NCBI RefSeq assembly: GCF_004664715.2
Contig: NC_051083.1
Location: 121,276,971 to 121,340,970 of the forward strand
DNA length: 64,000 nt
Origin: Peromyscus leucopus
Taxonomy: Eukaryota; Chordata; Mammalia; Rodentia; Cricetidae
Direction of reading: 5' to 3'
The position numbers were made by a program, and so were the translations under genes. Every line of letters begins with the position of its first letter. Position 1 is the stretch's first letter. Shown here in pieces: positions 1 through 10,701 of this stretch. Under the pieces are notes generated by a model. The model was not told where the DNA came from, did no database searches, and was given only the letters and a program-made list of their open reading frames with translations.

Positions 1-288
1 GTTTTCCCCTCCCCTAAACTTTTGATTCATTCCTCTCCCCACAGAGTCCAATTTCTAATTTCTTCTTTCTCTCTTTTTCTCTGCTTCCTGCAAACTCTCT
101 CTCTCTCTCTGTATGTATATATGTATCTAAATCTAGATTCCACATATAAGAGGGGAAAAATAAACTTGTCCTTCTGTGTCTGACTTATTTTTCTTGAACA
201 ACTTTCTCTAATTATATCTACTTTCTTTCAAATAACATAATTCCATAAATATTTAGGTAGGGCTGAATAAAATACTATTGTATAAATG
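1..288 (-). mobile_element. Old L1 LINE, ORF2 3' end/3' UTR, segment 1
   Basis: Read on the minus strand this follows the last part of a rodent L1, including the stretch of the type 'gctgaataaaatactattgt' at 264-283. It breaks at 288 where an ERV begins and resumes at 2366 without loss of L1 sequence. The several-percent divergence from the consensus as I recall it implies an old, inactive copy. Confidence 0.75.
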
Positions 289-671
289 TGTAGCTGGAAG
301 TTTTTCTGTGTCCTGCCTAGCTGCACGGTCCCTCAGCTGCTAATAAAATAATCACTCAGAAGCTTATATTAATTATAACTGCTCGGCCATTAGCTCAGAC
401 TTATTATTGACTAGAACTTACACTTAAATTAACCCATAATTCTTATTTATGTTTAGCCACATGGCTTGGTACCTTTTCTCAGTTTTGCCTTCACATCTTG
501 CTTCCTCTGTGTCTAGCTGGCAATTCCTGACTCAGCCTTCCTCTTCCCAGAATTCTCCTCATCTGCTTACCCTGCCTATATTTCTTGCCTGGCTACTGGC
601 CAATCAGCATTTTGTTTATCAACCAATCAGAGCAATACACATTCACAGCATACAGAAAGACTCCCCCAGCA
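289..671 (-). mobile_element. ERV LTR, family A (antisense)
   Basis: The plus-strand text starts TGTAGC and ends CAGCA, i.e. TG...CA LTR ends. Related copies lie at 19898, 48185, 62237 and 62837. In the minus orientation a TATA-like element (ATATAAGC) sits near the 3' end, and the adjoining sequence at 672-700 is a purine tract on the minus strand, as expected for a polypurine tract beside a 3' LTR. Family name not established. It is the left end of the composite insertion 289-2365. Confidence 0.75.
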
Positions 672-1275
672 CTTTCCCTTTTCTTTCTTTTTATTCAAAA
701 GGAAGGTTTTAACTTTAACATAGTAAAATTATATATAACAAAGCAGTTATCAACCAAGGTTTATAATTACAATATCTAGTCTATTTGTATTTGGCAAAAT
801 TAAAGAAGATATCCTAGCTATCCTATAATTGTGAGTCTAAGTTTTCATATATACCTTATCTCTTATCATAACCAAGGAAAACCATAATTATAACTATCTA
901 GTCTTCAACTGCATCAAAGAGCCCAGAAGGATATAATATTACATAAGTAAACAAGAAGAGCATTGTAAGCAACTTCCAAAAATCTAGAATGACAGAGATA
1001 GCTTGCTACCTAGACAGTTACCCAAAATTCTTCTGCAACTTTGGAACATCCATTCTTCAGCCTACAGGCCCAGAGTCTCTCAGGTGCTTCTTCTCATGTC
1101 CTGTAGAATGTCTGGCACTTTCTTCTGCAAAGCAGGAACCTGAAAGACCATCTCGTCTTGCAAAGTTCAGTGGCTACCTTCCTATGGGTCCTGCATGTCC
1201 AGTTTATACAACATTTTATAGCAGTCCAGGCAAGAACAGTTTCTTGCCCGAAGTACTATTTTTGCCAAGAAGATA
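672..1275 (-). mobile_element. ERV internal 3' portion (antisense)
   Basis: Sequence abutting the family A LTR begins with a C/T-rich tract (purine-rich on the minus strand) and resembles the non-coding 3' end of a rodent class II ERV. The 95-codon frame at 989-1276 on the plus strand is the wrong strand for this element and is probably chance. The boundary with the oppositely oriented half at about 1275 is approximate. Confidence 0.5.
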
Positions 1276-1875
1276 AACTGTATATGGATTGTTTTTGATG
1301 CCCATTCTCCTCTCTGAAGTAAATTGGTGCTGCCAGGAGCAGATGTGTCTCATTAATCCAGAAAGTCTAAGTTTTTAAAACATTTTAAATGCCATATTAT
1401 GTAGGTCTTTGAAGTGTTTGAAGATTACCTACCTAATTGAACTATATCTATGTATACCTAGAAAACCTAACATGTCTATAAGTTTGACTATCATAGAAGA
1501 ATAATTATTAATCTGTATTTCTTAGTTATCCATTACATTAGGTAGTAGTAGTTACAGTTTTTCTTGTTAAGAAAATGCAGAAAAGAAACTCACTAAGTGG
1601 TGTTAAGTGTATAAGTTTGAAAGACATCATAAAATAGTTTTCTGTTGGTAATGTAAGTTAGAATAGAAAGTAAATTAGGTACATTTTGGACTCACCAAAA
1701 TAGGATACATAATGGAATCTTTTCTCTGAATTTGTCAAATGCAAATGGACTATACATTGTTGATGTATTTATTGCTTCTATACATTGTATATAGTTATTG
1801 TACTTATTGCATATACTTTTCTTATATTAGTTATAATCTTTTTTAAATTTTTATTAGACAAAAAAAGGGGAAATG
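1276..1875 (+). mobile_element. ERV internal 3' portion (sense) with polypurine tract
   Basis: AT-rich non-coding sequence that ends in a polypurine tract (AAAAAAAGGGGAAA, about 1860-1874) directly before the TG of the next LTR. This marks the 3' end of an ERV internal region on the plus strand. No gag, pol or env frame is visible. Confidence 0.55.
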
Positions 1876-2365
1876 TGATATTTTATTTTTGCTGAAATGT
1901 GGTGATATTTTATTTGTGCTTTAATAAAGTTTGCCTGGAGATCAGAGGAAATAGTAAGCTATTATAAGTAAAGAAGTCAGGCAGTGGTAGCACACGCCCT
2001 TAATCCTATCACTTAGCAGGCAGTATTTCTGTGTGTTCAAGGCCAGACTAAGGAACAGAGCCAAACGTGGGGTCGCATGCCTTTAATCTCAGTACCAACC
2101 ATAGAGACCTGGAGGTCTATACAGACAGACAGAAAGTGACAGAGCTGTGTGGGAAGAAGAAGTGAGGTAGCTGGGCTAAGAGAGCCAATGAGTGGTCAGA
2201 ACAGCAAGGCAATGAAGGCATGGGTAGACAAGAAGTAACTGACATTTGGAAGCTACAGAGTTGGTGAGGTAAGGTTGGCTGGTGGCTTTCCCTATTTCCC
2301 TATTTCACTCCTATATTTGGCTCCATGTTTTTTATTTAATAAGACATTTTAAGCTTCGTGTTACA
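1876..2365 (+). mobile_element. ERV 3' LTR, family B
   Basis: Starts TGTGATATTTTATTT and ends GTTACA. A second copy lies at 12466-13183. It follows a polypurine tract, so it is a 3' LTR on the plus strand. The six bases after it (TATATG) nearly match the six before 289 (TAAATG), so 289-2365 behaves as one insertion into the L1. Confidence 0.75.
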
Positions 2366-3655
2366 TATATGCAGAACTTTTCATTGCCCTTCCACTTGTT
2401 GATGGGCATAAAGAGAACTTCCAATATTGGCATTGTAGATAGTGCTGTGATAAACATATTGTTCTATAAGTATCTGTGTGGTGTATTGACCTAAATTCCT
2501 TGAAATATATACCAAGGAGTCATTATAGCTGGGTCATATTGCAATATTACTATTTTGAGGAAGGTTCATAGATCTTGCCATTGTAGCTGGACTAATTTAC
2601 ATTCCCATCCAAAAGTATATCTGATCTCCTTCTTGCTTTGTGTGCTCACCAACGTTTATTATTATTTGTTTTCTTTATAATTACCATTCAGAAAAGGGTG
2701 GGATGGAACATCATTACAGCCTTGATTTGTATTTACTAGATGTCTAAAACGTTAAACATTATGTTTTGTTTCTTTATTTGGCCATTTATATTTGATGCAT
2801 GGAGAATTATATATTCAAGTAATTTACCTACTTAGTGATTATATTGTTTATTGTTTGGTGTTTAATTTTCTTTATATAATCTAGATATTCATGCCCCATC
2901 AGATATAAAAATTAAAGGAATTTTTCCTATTCTGAAAGCTATCTTTTTATTCTGTTAATTCTTTCCTTCACTGAATAGAAGCTTTTAACATTGTGTAATT
3001 CTAATTTTCAAGTCTTGGTCTCACTACTAACAGTTATTGTAGTCTTTGTCAGAATATCTATGTCTGTGCCTATATCTTGGAGTGGTTCCTCTCTTTTCCT
3101 ATAGTAGTTTCAGCTGATCAGGTCTTATATTAAGGTTTTTGATCCATTTTAATGCATTTTTGTACAGAGTAAGAGCTATGGTTGCATATCATTCTTCTAC
3201 ACATATATCTCACAGTTGTTAAGAGCTACATGTCTGTGGCCTCATGAATTTATTTCTGAGACCTCGATTTCATCCCATTAGTTTAAGTATCTGTGTGCCT
3301 GTGCCATTCTGATTTTGTTATTCTTTATAATTAAGAATCAGGTACTATAGTGCTTCCAGCATTACTCATTCTGGTTAGATTTCTTTAGACATTTTATGTC
3401 TTTTGATCTTTCCATATGAATTTTTGGATTGTTTCTATTTTTGTTAAAAAAAATATCGTCAGAAGCTTGATGAAGATTAAACTGAGTGTGTACCTTGATT
3501 TTGTTACTATAGCCATTTTCACGTTAACTTCGCCAATCTGTGAGCATATGATACCTTTCTATACTTTAGTATCCTTTTAAATTTCTTTTTTAAAATGTTT
3601 TAAAGTTTTTATTATAGAGCTCTTTCAACTCCTTGACTACATTTGTTCTTGTATA
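2366..3655 (-). mobile_element. Old L1 LINE, ORF2 region, segment 2
   Basis: Continues the L1 broken at 288. Minus-strand ORF2 text is recognisable throughout (for example CTTGTTGATGGGCAT at 2396-2410 on the plus strand). Many stops and indels; inactive. Confidence 0.8.
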
Positions 3656-3995
3656 TTTTATTGTGTGTGTATGTAGACATATATGTCATGTATATGTGTG
3701 GAGGTTAGAAGACAAGCACTGGGAGTTGGTTCTCACTTTCTACCTTCTTTGAGTTAAGGGCCCTTTAGTTTCTACCACTGTGCTGCATATGCCAAGCTAG
3801 CTGGCCTGCAAACTTCTGGCCAATGCTCCTCTGTCTTCATCTCATTGAAGTAGTACTGGGATTACAGATGCATACCACCACTTCTGTGTACTATCACACC
3901 CCGATTTTTATGGGGTTCAGGATATGGAACTCAGGCCATCAGGCTTTGGGGACAAGAATTTTTACCCACTGAACCATCTCTCTTCCCATGTATGT
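3656..3995 (-). mobile_element. RSINE1/B4-type SINE (antisense)
   Basis: The minus strand begins with a tRNA-like head (GAGATGGTTCAGTGGGTAAA), has a B1-like middle (CTGTAATCCCAGTACT) and ends in a CA-rich tail (plus strand TGTGTGTGTATG at 3663-3674). Inserted in the L1. Confidence 0.7.
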
Positions 3996-4154
3996 TTTAA
4001 AAGCCATTATGATTTTTTTCTGGCGTTCTTTCTTGATAAATTCATTATTAGTATATAGAAAAAGTTATATTCTTTGTATGGTGAATTTTTCTGCCCTGCT
4101 TTATCAGATTTTAAGTGTTTTTAGTAGCCTTTAGGACCTTTTAAATATAGGACC
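3996..4154 (-). mobile_element. Old L1 LINE, ORF2 region, segment 3
   Basis: Short continuation of the antisense L1 between the RSINE1 and the MaLR LTR. Confidence 0.65.
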
Positions 4155-4516
4155 TGTCGTGGTCTGAATGAGAATGGTCTTCATAGGCTCAAGCTCATAT
4201 GTTTGAACGCTTGATCCCCACACAGTGAAACCATTTGGGAAGGATTAGGAGATGTGGCATTGTTGGAGGTGTGTGACCTTGTTGGAAGAGGTGTATCACT
4301 AAAAGCCCACTCCATTCCAGTTGGCTCTCTCTGCCTCCTACTTACAGACAAGATGTAAGCTTTTAGCTGCTGCATCAGTGCCATGCCTGCCTGCCACTAT
4401 GCTCCCCTGCATGATGGACATAGACTCACCTTCTGGTACTGTGAGCACCCAAATTAAATTCTTTCTTTTATAAGTTCATGGTGTTTTATTGTGGCAGTAT
4501 AAAAGTAGCTATGACA
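4155..4516 (+). mobile_element. MaLR-type solo LTR (MT-like)
   Basis: Starts TGTCGTGGTCTGAATGAG and ends CTATGACA, with a poly(A) signal in AAATTAAATTC near the 3' end (4451-4461). Flanks GGACC and GGATC form an imperfect 5-bp target-site duplication. The same family occurs at 7555-7945 and, in part, at 32640-32985. Confidence 0.75.
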
Positions 4517-5742
4517 GGATCAAATCTGAAACTAGAATTAATTTGACTTTTCTCATTTCCTATTTGTACTTTGCTAATTTAGCTAAGACATTAAGTACTA
4601 CATAAAATAACATTGAAAAGAAGAAACAGCCCTGTGCCTTTCCTCATTGCAGAGGAAGTGCTTTCCAGATCGAAGTTTGTTGTAGCATGCATTATATTAA
4701 GATGTATTCCTTCTATTCCTTGTTTCCCCAGGCTTTTATCATAAAGGGATGTTAACTTTGCTAATTTTATGAATCTATTTAAATTATCACCTGATTTTTA
4801 TCTGACTCTATTTATATTTTTTATATATTTTCATATGTTCAAACAGCCTTGTGTACCTGGAATAAAACCAACTGAATTGTGATTTATGATCTTTTAAATG
4901 CGTTGTTGAATACAGTTTTGCAAGTATTTTATTAAGAATATCTGCATCTTTGTTCATGTGAGAAGTTTTCCCATAGTTTTCTTTTTTTCTATATCTTTCA
5001 TCTAGTTTGCTATGGGGGAATCCTGGCTTTGTAAAATAAGTTTGCCAGTGATCTTTCCTTTCTATTTTATGTAAGAGTTTGAGGAGCATTGGTGTTAGCT
5101 CTTCTTGAAAGGTTTGATAGAATATGACAGTGAATCCATTTTATGCTGGGATTCTCTTTGTGGAGAGACCTTTATTTCTGCCTCAATTTCATTACTCACT
5201 ATAAATTTAAGTTGTTTATGTAAGCTTAATTTCATTTTGGTGGGTAATATATGTCTAGGTATGTATGCATATCTTCTAGATTTTCTAGCATTGAGGAATA
5301 TGCTTTTATAATGTTACCTAATGATGGGCAATGTTCTTGGTGACTGCTAGATTATTAATTCAGGTCTTTTGCCCCCTTTTGTTAACTTTGGTAAGGGTTT
5401 GTTGGTTATGTTTATCTTTTCAATTAACTGATTTTGTTTCTTGGATTGTATTATTCTTTTAGTCTTGGTTCCATTATTTCTTCTGTAATCCTTATTTTTG
5501 TTTCTAGATAGTTATTTGTGGTTTGCCCTCTTGTTTTTCTAAGAAATTGAGATAAATTAGTAGGGTGTTCATTTGAGATCTGATAGTTTCAATGTACTCA
5601 AGGCTACAAATTGTCCTCTTAGAACTGCTTTTGCTGGATTTTCACTTTGTTTTGATAGTAGAAATTTTCTCACTTCCACTCATTGTTTTCAATCACTGGT
5701 TGTTCAAGAGTGTTATTTAGGATTTATATATGTGTAGTTTCT

Positions 5743-5780
<38 letters not shown>

Positions 5781-5820
5781 CGATCTCCAGTTTCATTACA
5801 TCAAAACCTGATAGGACACA
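4517..5820 (-). mobile_element. Old L1 LINE, ORF2 region, segment 4
   Basis: Antisense ORF2 resumes after the LTR and runs to the 5' truncation point near 5820. The homopolymer T5745-5775 lies inside it. With segments 1-3 this is one LINE of about 3 kb interrupted three times. Confidence 0.75.
5745..5775. repeat. poly(T) tract, 31 nt
   Basis: Uninterrupted T run inside the antisense L1; probably an expanded short T stretch of the L1 rather than a retrotransposon tail. Confidence 0.9.
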
Positions 5821-6639
5821 CACACACAGTTTTACTGAATGACTAAGAACGAGTTATGAATTCAGAGAGGTGGTTCTGAAGACAAAACTGATCCAGATAC
5901 AAGAAAAATGTTCTCCAAAGGGGACCAGGTAAGGAAGTCTTCCACAGGTCCAGAATTGTCAAAAGCAAATGCAGTAGGGAGACAGTTTCAAGGGTCAGTT
6001 TGAAGTGATCTGAATGTCACAGGCAAGAGACAGTGCCATTAAGTTGGAGCCCAGGGACAGACTAAGAGGTTCTTCACCATGGTAGTTTACCTGGACAAAA
6101 ATCAGAATGGTGACTGGATAGCAGTTAGAATGCCTTCCACATCTCAGTCTTAGGGTACTCATTTTATAATCTCAGGTAAAAGGTTTCCATCTGGTATCAC
6201 TGAGAAGCTCATGTGTCATTTTTTATGTGATTTTGTATATTCACAGGTGTCATTACTTATTGACACAAATAAATTGCTTATCAGTTTCTGCTTCCTGGTG
6301 TGTTGACAGATGGTGATTGTAAATAAATTCTTATGTAAACATTATGTAAAGTCATCCTTGTCTGATATTTAAGAATCCAAATGGAATAACTCAGTTGCTC
6401 AAAACTATTGCTTTATAAAATGAAGTCATTCAAAGTTAGGCACAACCTAAAAGCTGCATGCATCATAGACCAGTCTATGAGACCCAGAGCAGACCCAGTC
6501 TTTTCTGTCATTATGTTCCTTCTCAGGAATGGAAAGGAAGTGAGGTATTTTCAAAAACACTAGACTTTTGTCATCAGGAAAGTGTCCTAGCCTTGGAAAC
6601 CATCAAGAAAGAACTGTGAAAGAAGACTTGGTGCTTTAC
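5821..6639. other. Unassigned sequence upstream of the MAGE-like locus
   Basis: No gene or repeat recognised apart from a short CA tract at 5819-5828. It may include more of the MAGE-like 5' region. Confidence 0.4.
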
Positions 6640-7362
6640 CCTCCCTGTCAGATAGAGGGAATGCCAACCCCACCTGCCTTGGAAGTTCTTCTCAGGGAGA
6701 CTTCAGGCTAGGTCATGGCTTATGGAGTTTCCAGAGTTCCATCTTGGGAGTGTGAATAATGTGAGGCCTTTTTTGAGAGGACTACACTCAGATCCAGAGG
6801 AGAAGAGTCATAATAATGAAGGGAGCACTCTCAGGAAGGAATGAGACCCCCCACCTGTCAGTTCTAAGAAGCCAGATCTATGCTTGTAATCTTCAGCTTG
6901 TGAGGTCTCTCAGTTCCATTTACATTGAGGTAATAGGAACAGAGAGTAATCACTTTGGTCTCAGTTGTATGTCCTCAGATCACACAATAGAAGAGGCCCA
7001 GGAAGTATCAGGCATTAACATCACATGCATATCCTGAATGCCATGAAAATGCCCTTCTGTAACAGATAACTCCAAGGCATCAGAGCTCACACATCCCACT
7101 ATGGGCCCTGGATTCTCCTGCTTTGCCAGTTGGCAGTACCACAAAGACGTTTCTCATGTCCATCTACATGCTTTCCAGGGGTCAGGCCAACTGGAAAGAT
7201 ACCAGACTTGTGAGGCTCTAGGACTCACAAATATAGACAAAAACAGTTTGGTCAAATGCATCAAAATTGACATCTTCAGCTGCAGCCACTTACACTGTCT
7301 AGCCAGTCACTGATAGTCCTGATCACACTCCTTGCTGCTTGCTACCTCCAATAAAAGTCAAC
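6640..7362 (+). other. Possible 5' non-coding region of a MAGE-family gene
   Basis: The stretch has the character of the conserved untranslated and intronic sequence upstream of MAGE coding exons: CCACCTGTCAGTTCTAAGAA (6852-6871), TGTGAGGTCTCTCAG (6899-6913) and TCCTCAGATCACACAATAGA (6971-6990). The resemblance is from memory, but the MAGE-like coding remnant that follows in the same orientation supports it. Its presence would argue for a duplicated gene copy rather than a processed one. Open frames of 60-75 codons here (6816-7037, 7101-7313) have no recognised similarity. Confidence 0.4.
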
Positions 7363-7554
7363 ATGCCTTGCTAGCAAAGGTATCTGTTCCTCAGCCTTGA
7401 GCAAGACTTATAGAAACTAGCTAGGCCACAACACTTGGTGGTTGTATAGGTACCCACAGTTAAAAAGGGAGAGGAAAAACAGGATGGGGAGGAAGGAGGA
7501 AGAGTAGAACTATGATGAGAGCTGTCTATCATCTGTCTCTTACAATTTTGTTAC

Positions 7555-7945
7555 TGTGGTGGTCTGATTAAGAATGGCCACCATGGGCTCATATATTTGG
7601 ATGCTTAGTCAGCAGGGAGTGGAACTAGTTGAGAAGCATTAGGAGGTGTGGCCTTGCTAGATTAGGTGTACCCTTGTGGGAGGAAGTGTGTTACTTGGGG
7701 GTGGGCCTTGAGGTTTCAAAAGCCCAAGCCTGGCCTGTGTCTTTCTCTTCTTGCTGCCTATGAATCCAGGTATAGAACTCTCAGATGCTTCTCCAGCATC
7801 ATGTCTGCTTGCACACTGCCATGCTTTCTCACCATGATAGTAATAGACTAACCCTCTCAATCTGTAAGCCAGCCTCATTCAAATGCTTTCTCTCATAAAA
7901 GTTGCCATGGTCATGGTGTCTCTTCACAGCAATAGAACACTGACA
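7555..7945 (+). mobile_element. MaLR-type solo LTR (MT-like) inside the MAGE-like pseudogene
   Basis: Starts TGTGGTGGTCTGATTAAG and ends AACACTGACA; same family as 4155-4516 but longer in the middle. No clear target-site duplication found. It separates the N-terminal remnant from the MAGE homology domain. Confidence 0.75.
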
Positions 7946-8539
7946 AAGGCAGTTACCTTCTTTCTACATTCCTCTTCCTCCTCTTTGTGATTCTGGGTAC
8001 TCCGAACTCTTACTAATTCTCCATTTCATGATGCAAGTTAGACAAATAATATCCAGCAACTAAAAAGTAGTCTTCAATGGACACTGAATCTTTGCCCCCA
8101 CCCCAAGAATACTAGATGAAAGAATTCCTGAGTTGATGTTTTTCTTGACCTTCAAGTATCATGTGAGAGAGTCCATCACAAGAGCAGAAGTACTTGAAGT
8201 TGTCACAGAAGAGTATAAGAACCAATTCTCTGTTATCTTCTGGGATGTTTCTAAGTGTTTAGAGATGGTTTTTAGTATTTTTATAAAGAAAAAGGAACCA
8301 ACAAGCAACTCCTCGGCTCTTGTCAACTCACTGACTCTTAGCCATGAAGACATACTGAGTGGTGACCAAAGATTACCTAAAAATGCCTCCCTGAAATGTA
8401 TGCTAGATTTGATAGTCATGCAAGAGAACTGTGCCTCAGAAAAAAAAGCACCTGGAAATTCCTGTGGATAATAGAAGCATATGAAGGGGGAGAGCACTTC
8501 ATCTATAGGGAGTCCAGCAAGCTCCTAATCAGAGATATT

Positions 8540-9940
8540 TTTAAACATAATTTTTATTGGCTCTGAGAATTTTACATCCTGCACCCGAATTCCACTCATT
8601 TCTGAGTCCTTCCATATCCACCCTCTATCCTTGTAACCTCCCCACCCAAAGAAAAGGAAAAATTAAAATTAAAAAGAAAAACATCTCACCAACCTCTCTG
8701 GGCCAATGGCCTGCTACTGTACCAACCACAGCCTTCTCCCACATCTGTCACAGCTGTCTCCAGTTCTGTTGTACTTGTGCCACTCCACTTCTCCATCTTT
8801 CCTGCCTCTGTGTCACATATTTGTTTGTTGTAGTGGCATTGGGAGCTGCTGGCTATCATGCCGTACACCCTTTTGTCCCAACAGCTTTACTTGAAAAATG
8901 TTCATTTCAATGAGTTGTTGGCCAGGTTCAAGGCCTCTTGCTTCTGATATGCCATTAATACTGGATTCTCACCGAGACTCTCAGATACTTTGCTGTTGCA
9001 GAGTCATAGAGATCCTGTATCTATGGTTCTGCAGGACCACCCCTTCATGTGCTCCAGCAGTTCATAGATCTTGAGGTGGGCCAACTCAAGGCCCTGAATC
9101 TGGGCCTGAGTGGTAGTGGAGTTGGTCAGCCCAGGGTCTCCACTGGGCCAGCTCTCCCATGCCCATGCCACCAGGGGTAGGATCAGCTTTCCTGTGTCCA
9201 CCTCACTGTTGGTACTACAGGTTAGCGATTGATGGGACTGGTTCTCCCCAGCGAGGTGGCCAACAGGCTGGGCAGGGGAGCTCTCCCATAGCCATCTAGG
9301 GGTGGGCTAGGTCAACATGCTTCTTAAACATCAACCTGGCTTCAGGTGGCAGCCCAGATATCCACATGGCCTTTGGTGGTAACACAGGCCTCAAACATCA
9401 ATACAGACCTAGCTGTGGTAGGACCGTGGACCCAGACATGGCCCCTCATGGTAGCATAGGCCAGATATCACTGTGGCCTCAAGTGGCAGCACAGGATACT
9501 CAGAACATCCTCAGACATCAACATGGCTTCAGGTGTTGATCACAGAGATCCACATAGCCTTTGGTGGTAACACAGACCACAGACATCAACACAGACCCCT
9601 GCTGTGGTAGGGCTATGGACCTGGACATGGCCCTTGGTGATGTTCTGGGTTCAGACATTGCCCTCAGTGGCAAGACAATTCAGGCCTGGACATCACCACG
9701 ATCTCAGGTGGCTGAATAGGCTCCTCATATCAGCCTATTCCTCAACATTGTTGTGACTCCAGTTCCACCTCTCTCCACAGTATGCGAACAGCTCTGCTTC
9801 TCTTTCTCAGCCATCTCTCTACCATGTATTCTATCTTTCCCATTTCCTTATCACATATTTCTTCATCACACGGTTGCCACAGGACTGATGTGGGTGCTTG
9901 TGTGTCTTCGGGTTGCCCCAGGCCAAGGGGTCATGGGGGC
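8540..9940 (-). mobile_element. L1 (Lx-type) 3' UTR fragment inserted in the MAGE-like pseudogene
   Basis: The minus strand ends in an A-rich stretch at 8541-8560. The target-site duplication TAATCAGAGAT is present at 8526-8536 and again at 9943-9953, and the MAGE reading resumes right after it. The body is non-coding Lx-like 3' UTR with imperfect tandem repeats at 9330-9700. Confidence 0.75.
9330..9700. repeat. Imperfect tandem repeat in L1 3' UTR
   Basis: Recurrent phrases such as GACATCAACA, ATGGCC and TGGCAGCACAGG recur every 60-120 bases, including two long related blocks (about 9358-9420 and 9535-9620) that share ATCCACATRGCCTTTGGTGG. Confidence 0.6.
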
Positions 9941-9977
9941 CTTAATCAGAGATTTTATGGAACAGAATTACGTGGAG

Positions 9978-10314
9978 TTGGGGCTGTGAAGGAAGCTCAG
10001 TGGGTAAAGTGTATGCTGGTCAAGTGTGAGGATCTGAGTTTGGATCATCAGTACATGGATAAAATCTGGGCCTAGTGGTGTATGTCTGTAACTCCACCTA
10101 AGGGACTGGAAAGAGATGAATCCCAAGGACTAGTCAGGCATCCTGTCAGGCTGAAACCATGTGTTCTAGGATTAGTGAGAGACCTTATGTAAGAAAATTT
10201 AGAGTCTGACGTTGACTTCTGGCCTTCATATGTACATACACAGGCCAGAACAGCTACATACATGTGTATATGCATATATACACCTTAACCCCCACACACA
10301 CACACACATACACA
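9978..10314 (+). mobile_element. RSINE1/B4-type SINE
   Basis: tRNA-like head (GGAAGCTCAGTGGGTAAAG), B1-like centre and a CA-rich tail. The flanks AATTACGTGGAG (9966-9977) and AATTACCTAGAG (10315-10326) are the two copies of a 12-bp target-site duplication with two mismatches, and MAGE-like coding sequence continues across it. Confidence 0.85.
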
Positions 10315-10502
10315 AATTACCTAGAGAAATGGCAGGTGCCTAACAGGCATCCTCCATATTCGGAGTTGCTGTGGGGTTCAAGAGCCCAGGCTAAAACCAC
10401 CAAGATGAAGTTCTAAAATTCTTGGCTAAGGTCAATGCAAGTGTTTTATTATTCTGGTATGAGGAGATTGTGAGAAATGAGAAGAAAGGTCCTAGGCCAT
10501 AA

Positions 10503-10664
10503 TGAGTCCTATAGGTAGAAGGTCATCTGTGTTGATTTCAGAGCTTGTGCTGGCTGCTTCTGTCAAAAATAATCTCTTTACTCTGAATGAAGCTTCCAAA
10601 ATCCCATGTAAGAGAGAGTAAAGATTAGTCAGGATAGATAACTATGTAGGACAATTTTATGATC

Positions 10665-10701
<37 letters not shown>

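Larger units (their letters stand above)
7363..10502 (+). pseudogene. MAGE-B-like pseudogene, interrupted by three transposons
   Basis: MAGE proteins share a homology domain that binds RING E3 ubiquitin ligases; the B group is X-linked and germline/testis expressed. A candidate start is ATGCCTTGC at 7363, followed by stops and a weak match to a MAGE-B N-terminus. The domain is clear from 8109: LDERIPEL, ITRAEVLEVV, KCLEMVFSI, LSGDQRLPKN and ENCASE in one frame to 8447. An A8 run (8440-8447) shifts the frame; the match goes on in another frame as WKFL (8453 on) and GEHFIY. An L1 interrupts at 8540, after which LIRDFMEQNYVEL reads at 9942-9980. RSINE1 interrupts at 9978. NYLEKWQVPN resumes at 10315; a one-base loss near 10410 precedes KVLKFLAKVN and FWYEE, ending at TAA 10500-10502. 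A MaLR LTR lies in the N-terminal part. The KMKVLxFLAKVN motif favours the B group. Assignment to MAGE is firm, subgroup moderate. It cannot encode a full protein. The 112-codon open frame on the opposite strand (8159-8497) is a shadow. Confidence 0.85.

Noticed and set aside
8159..8497. 112-codon open frame on the minus strand
   Set aside because: It is the shadow of the MAGE-like frame on the plus strand; only the plus strand shows the family motifs.
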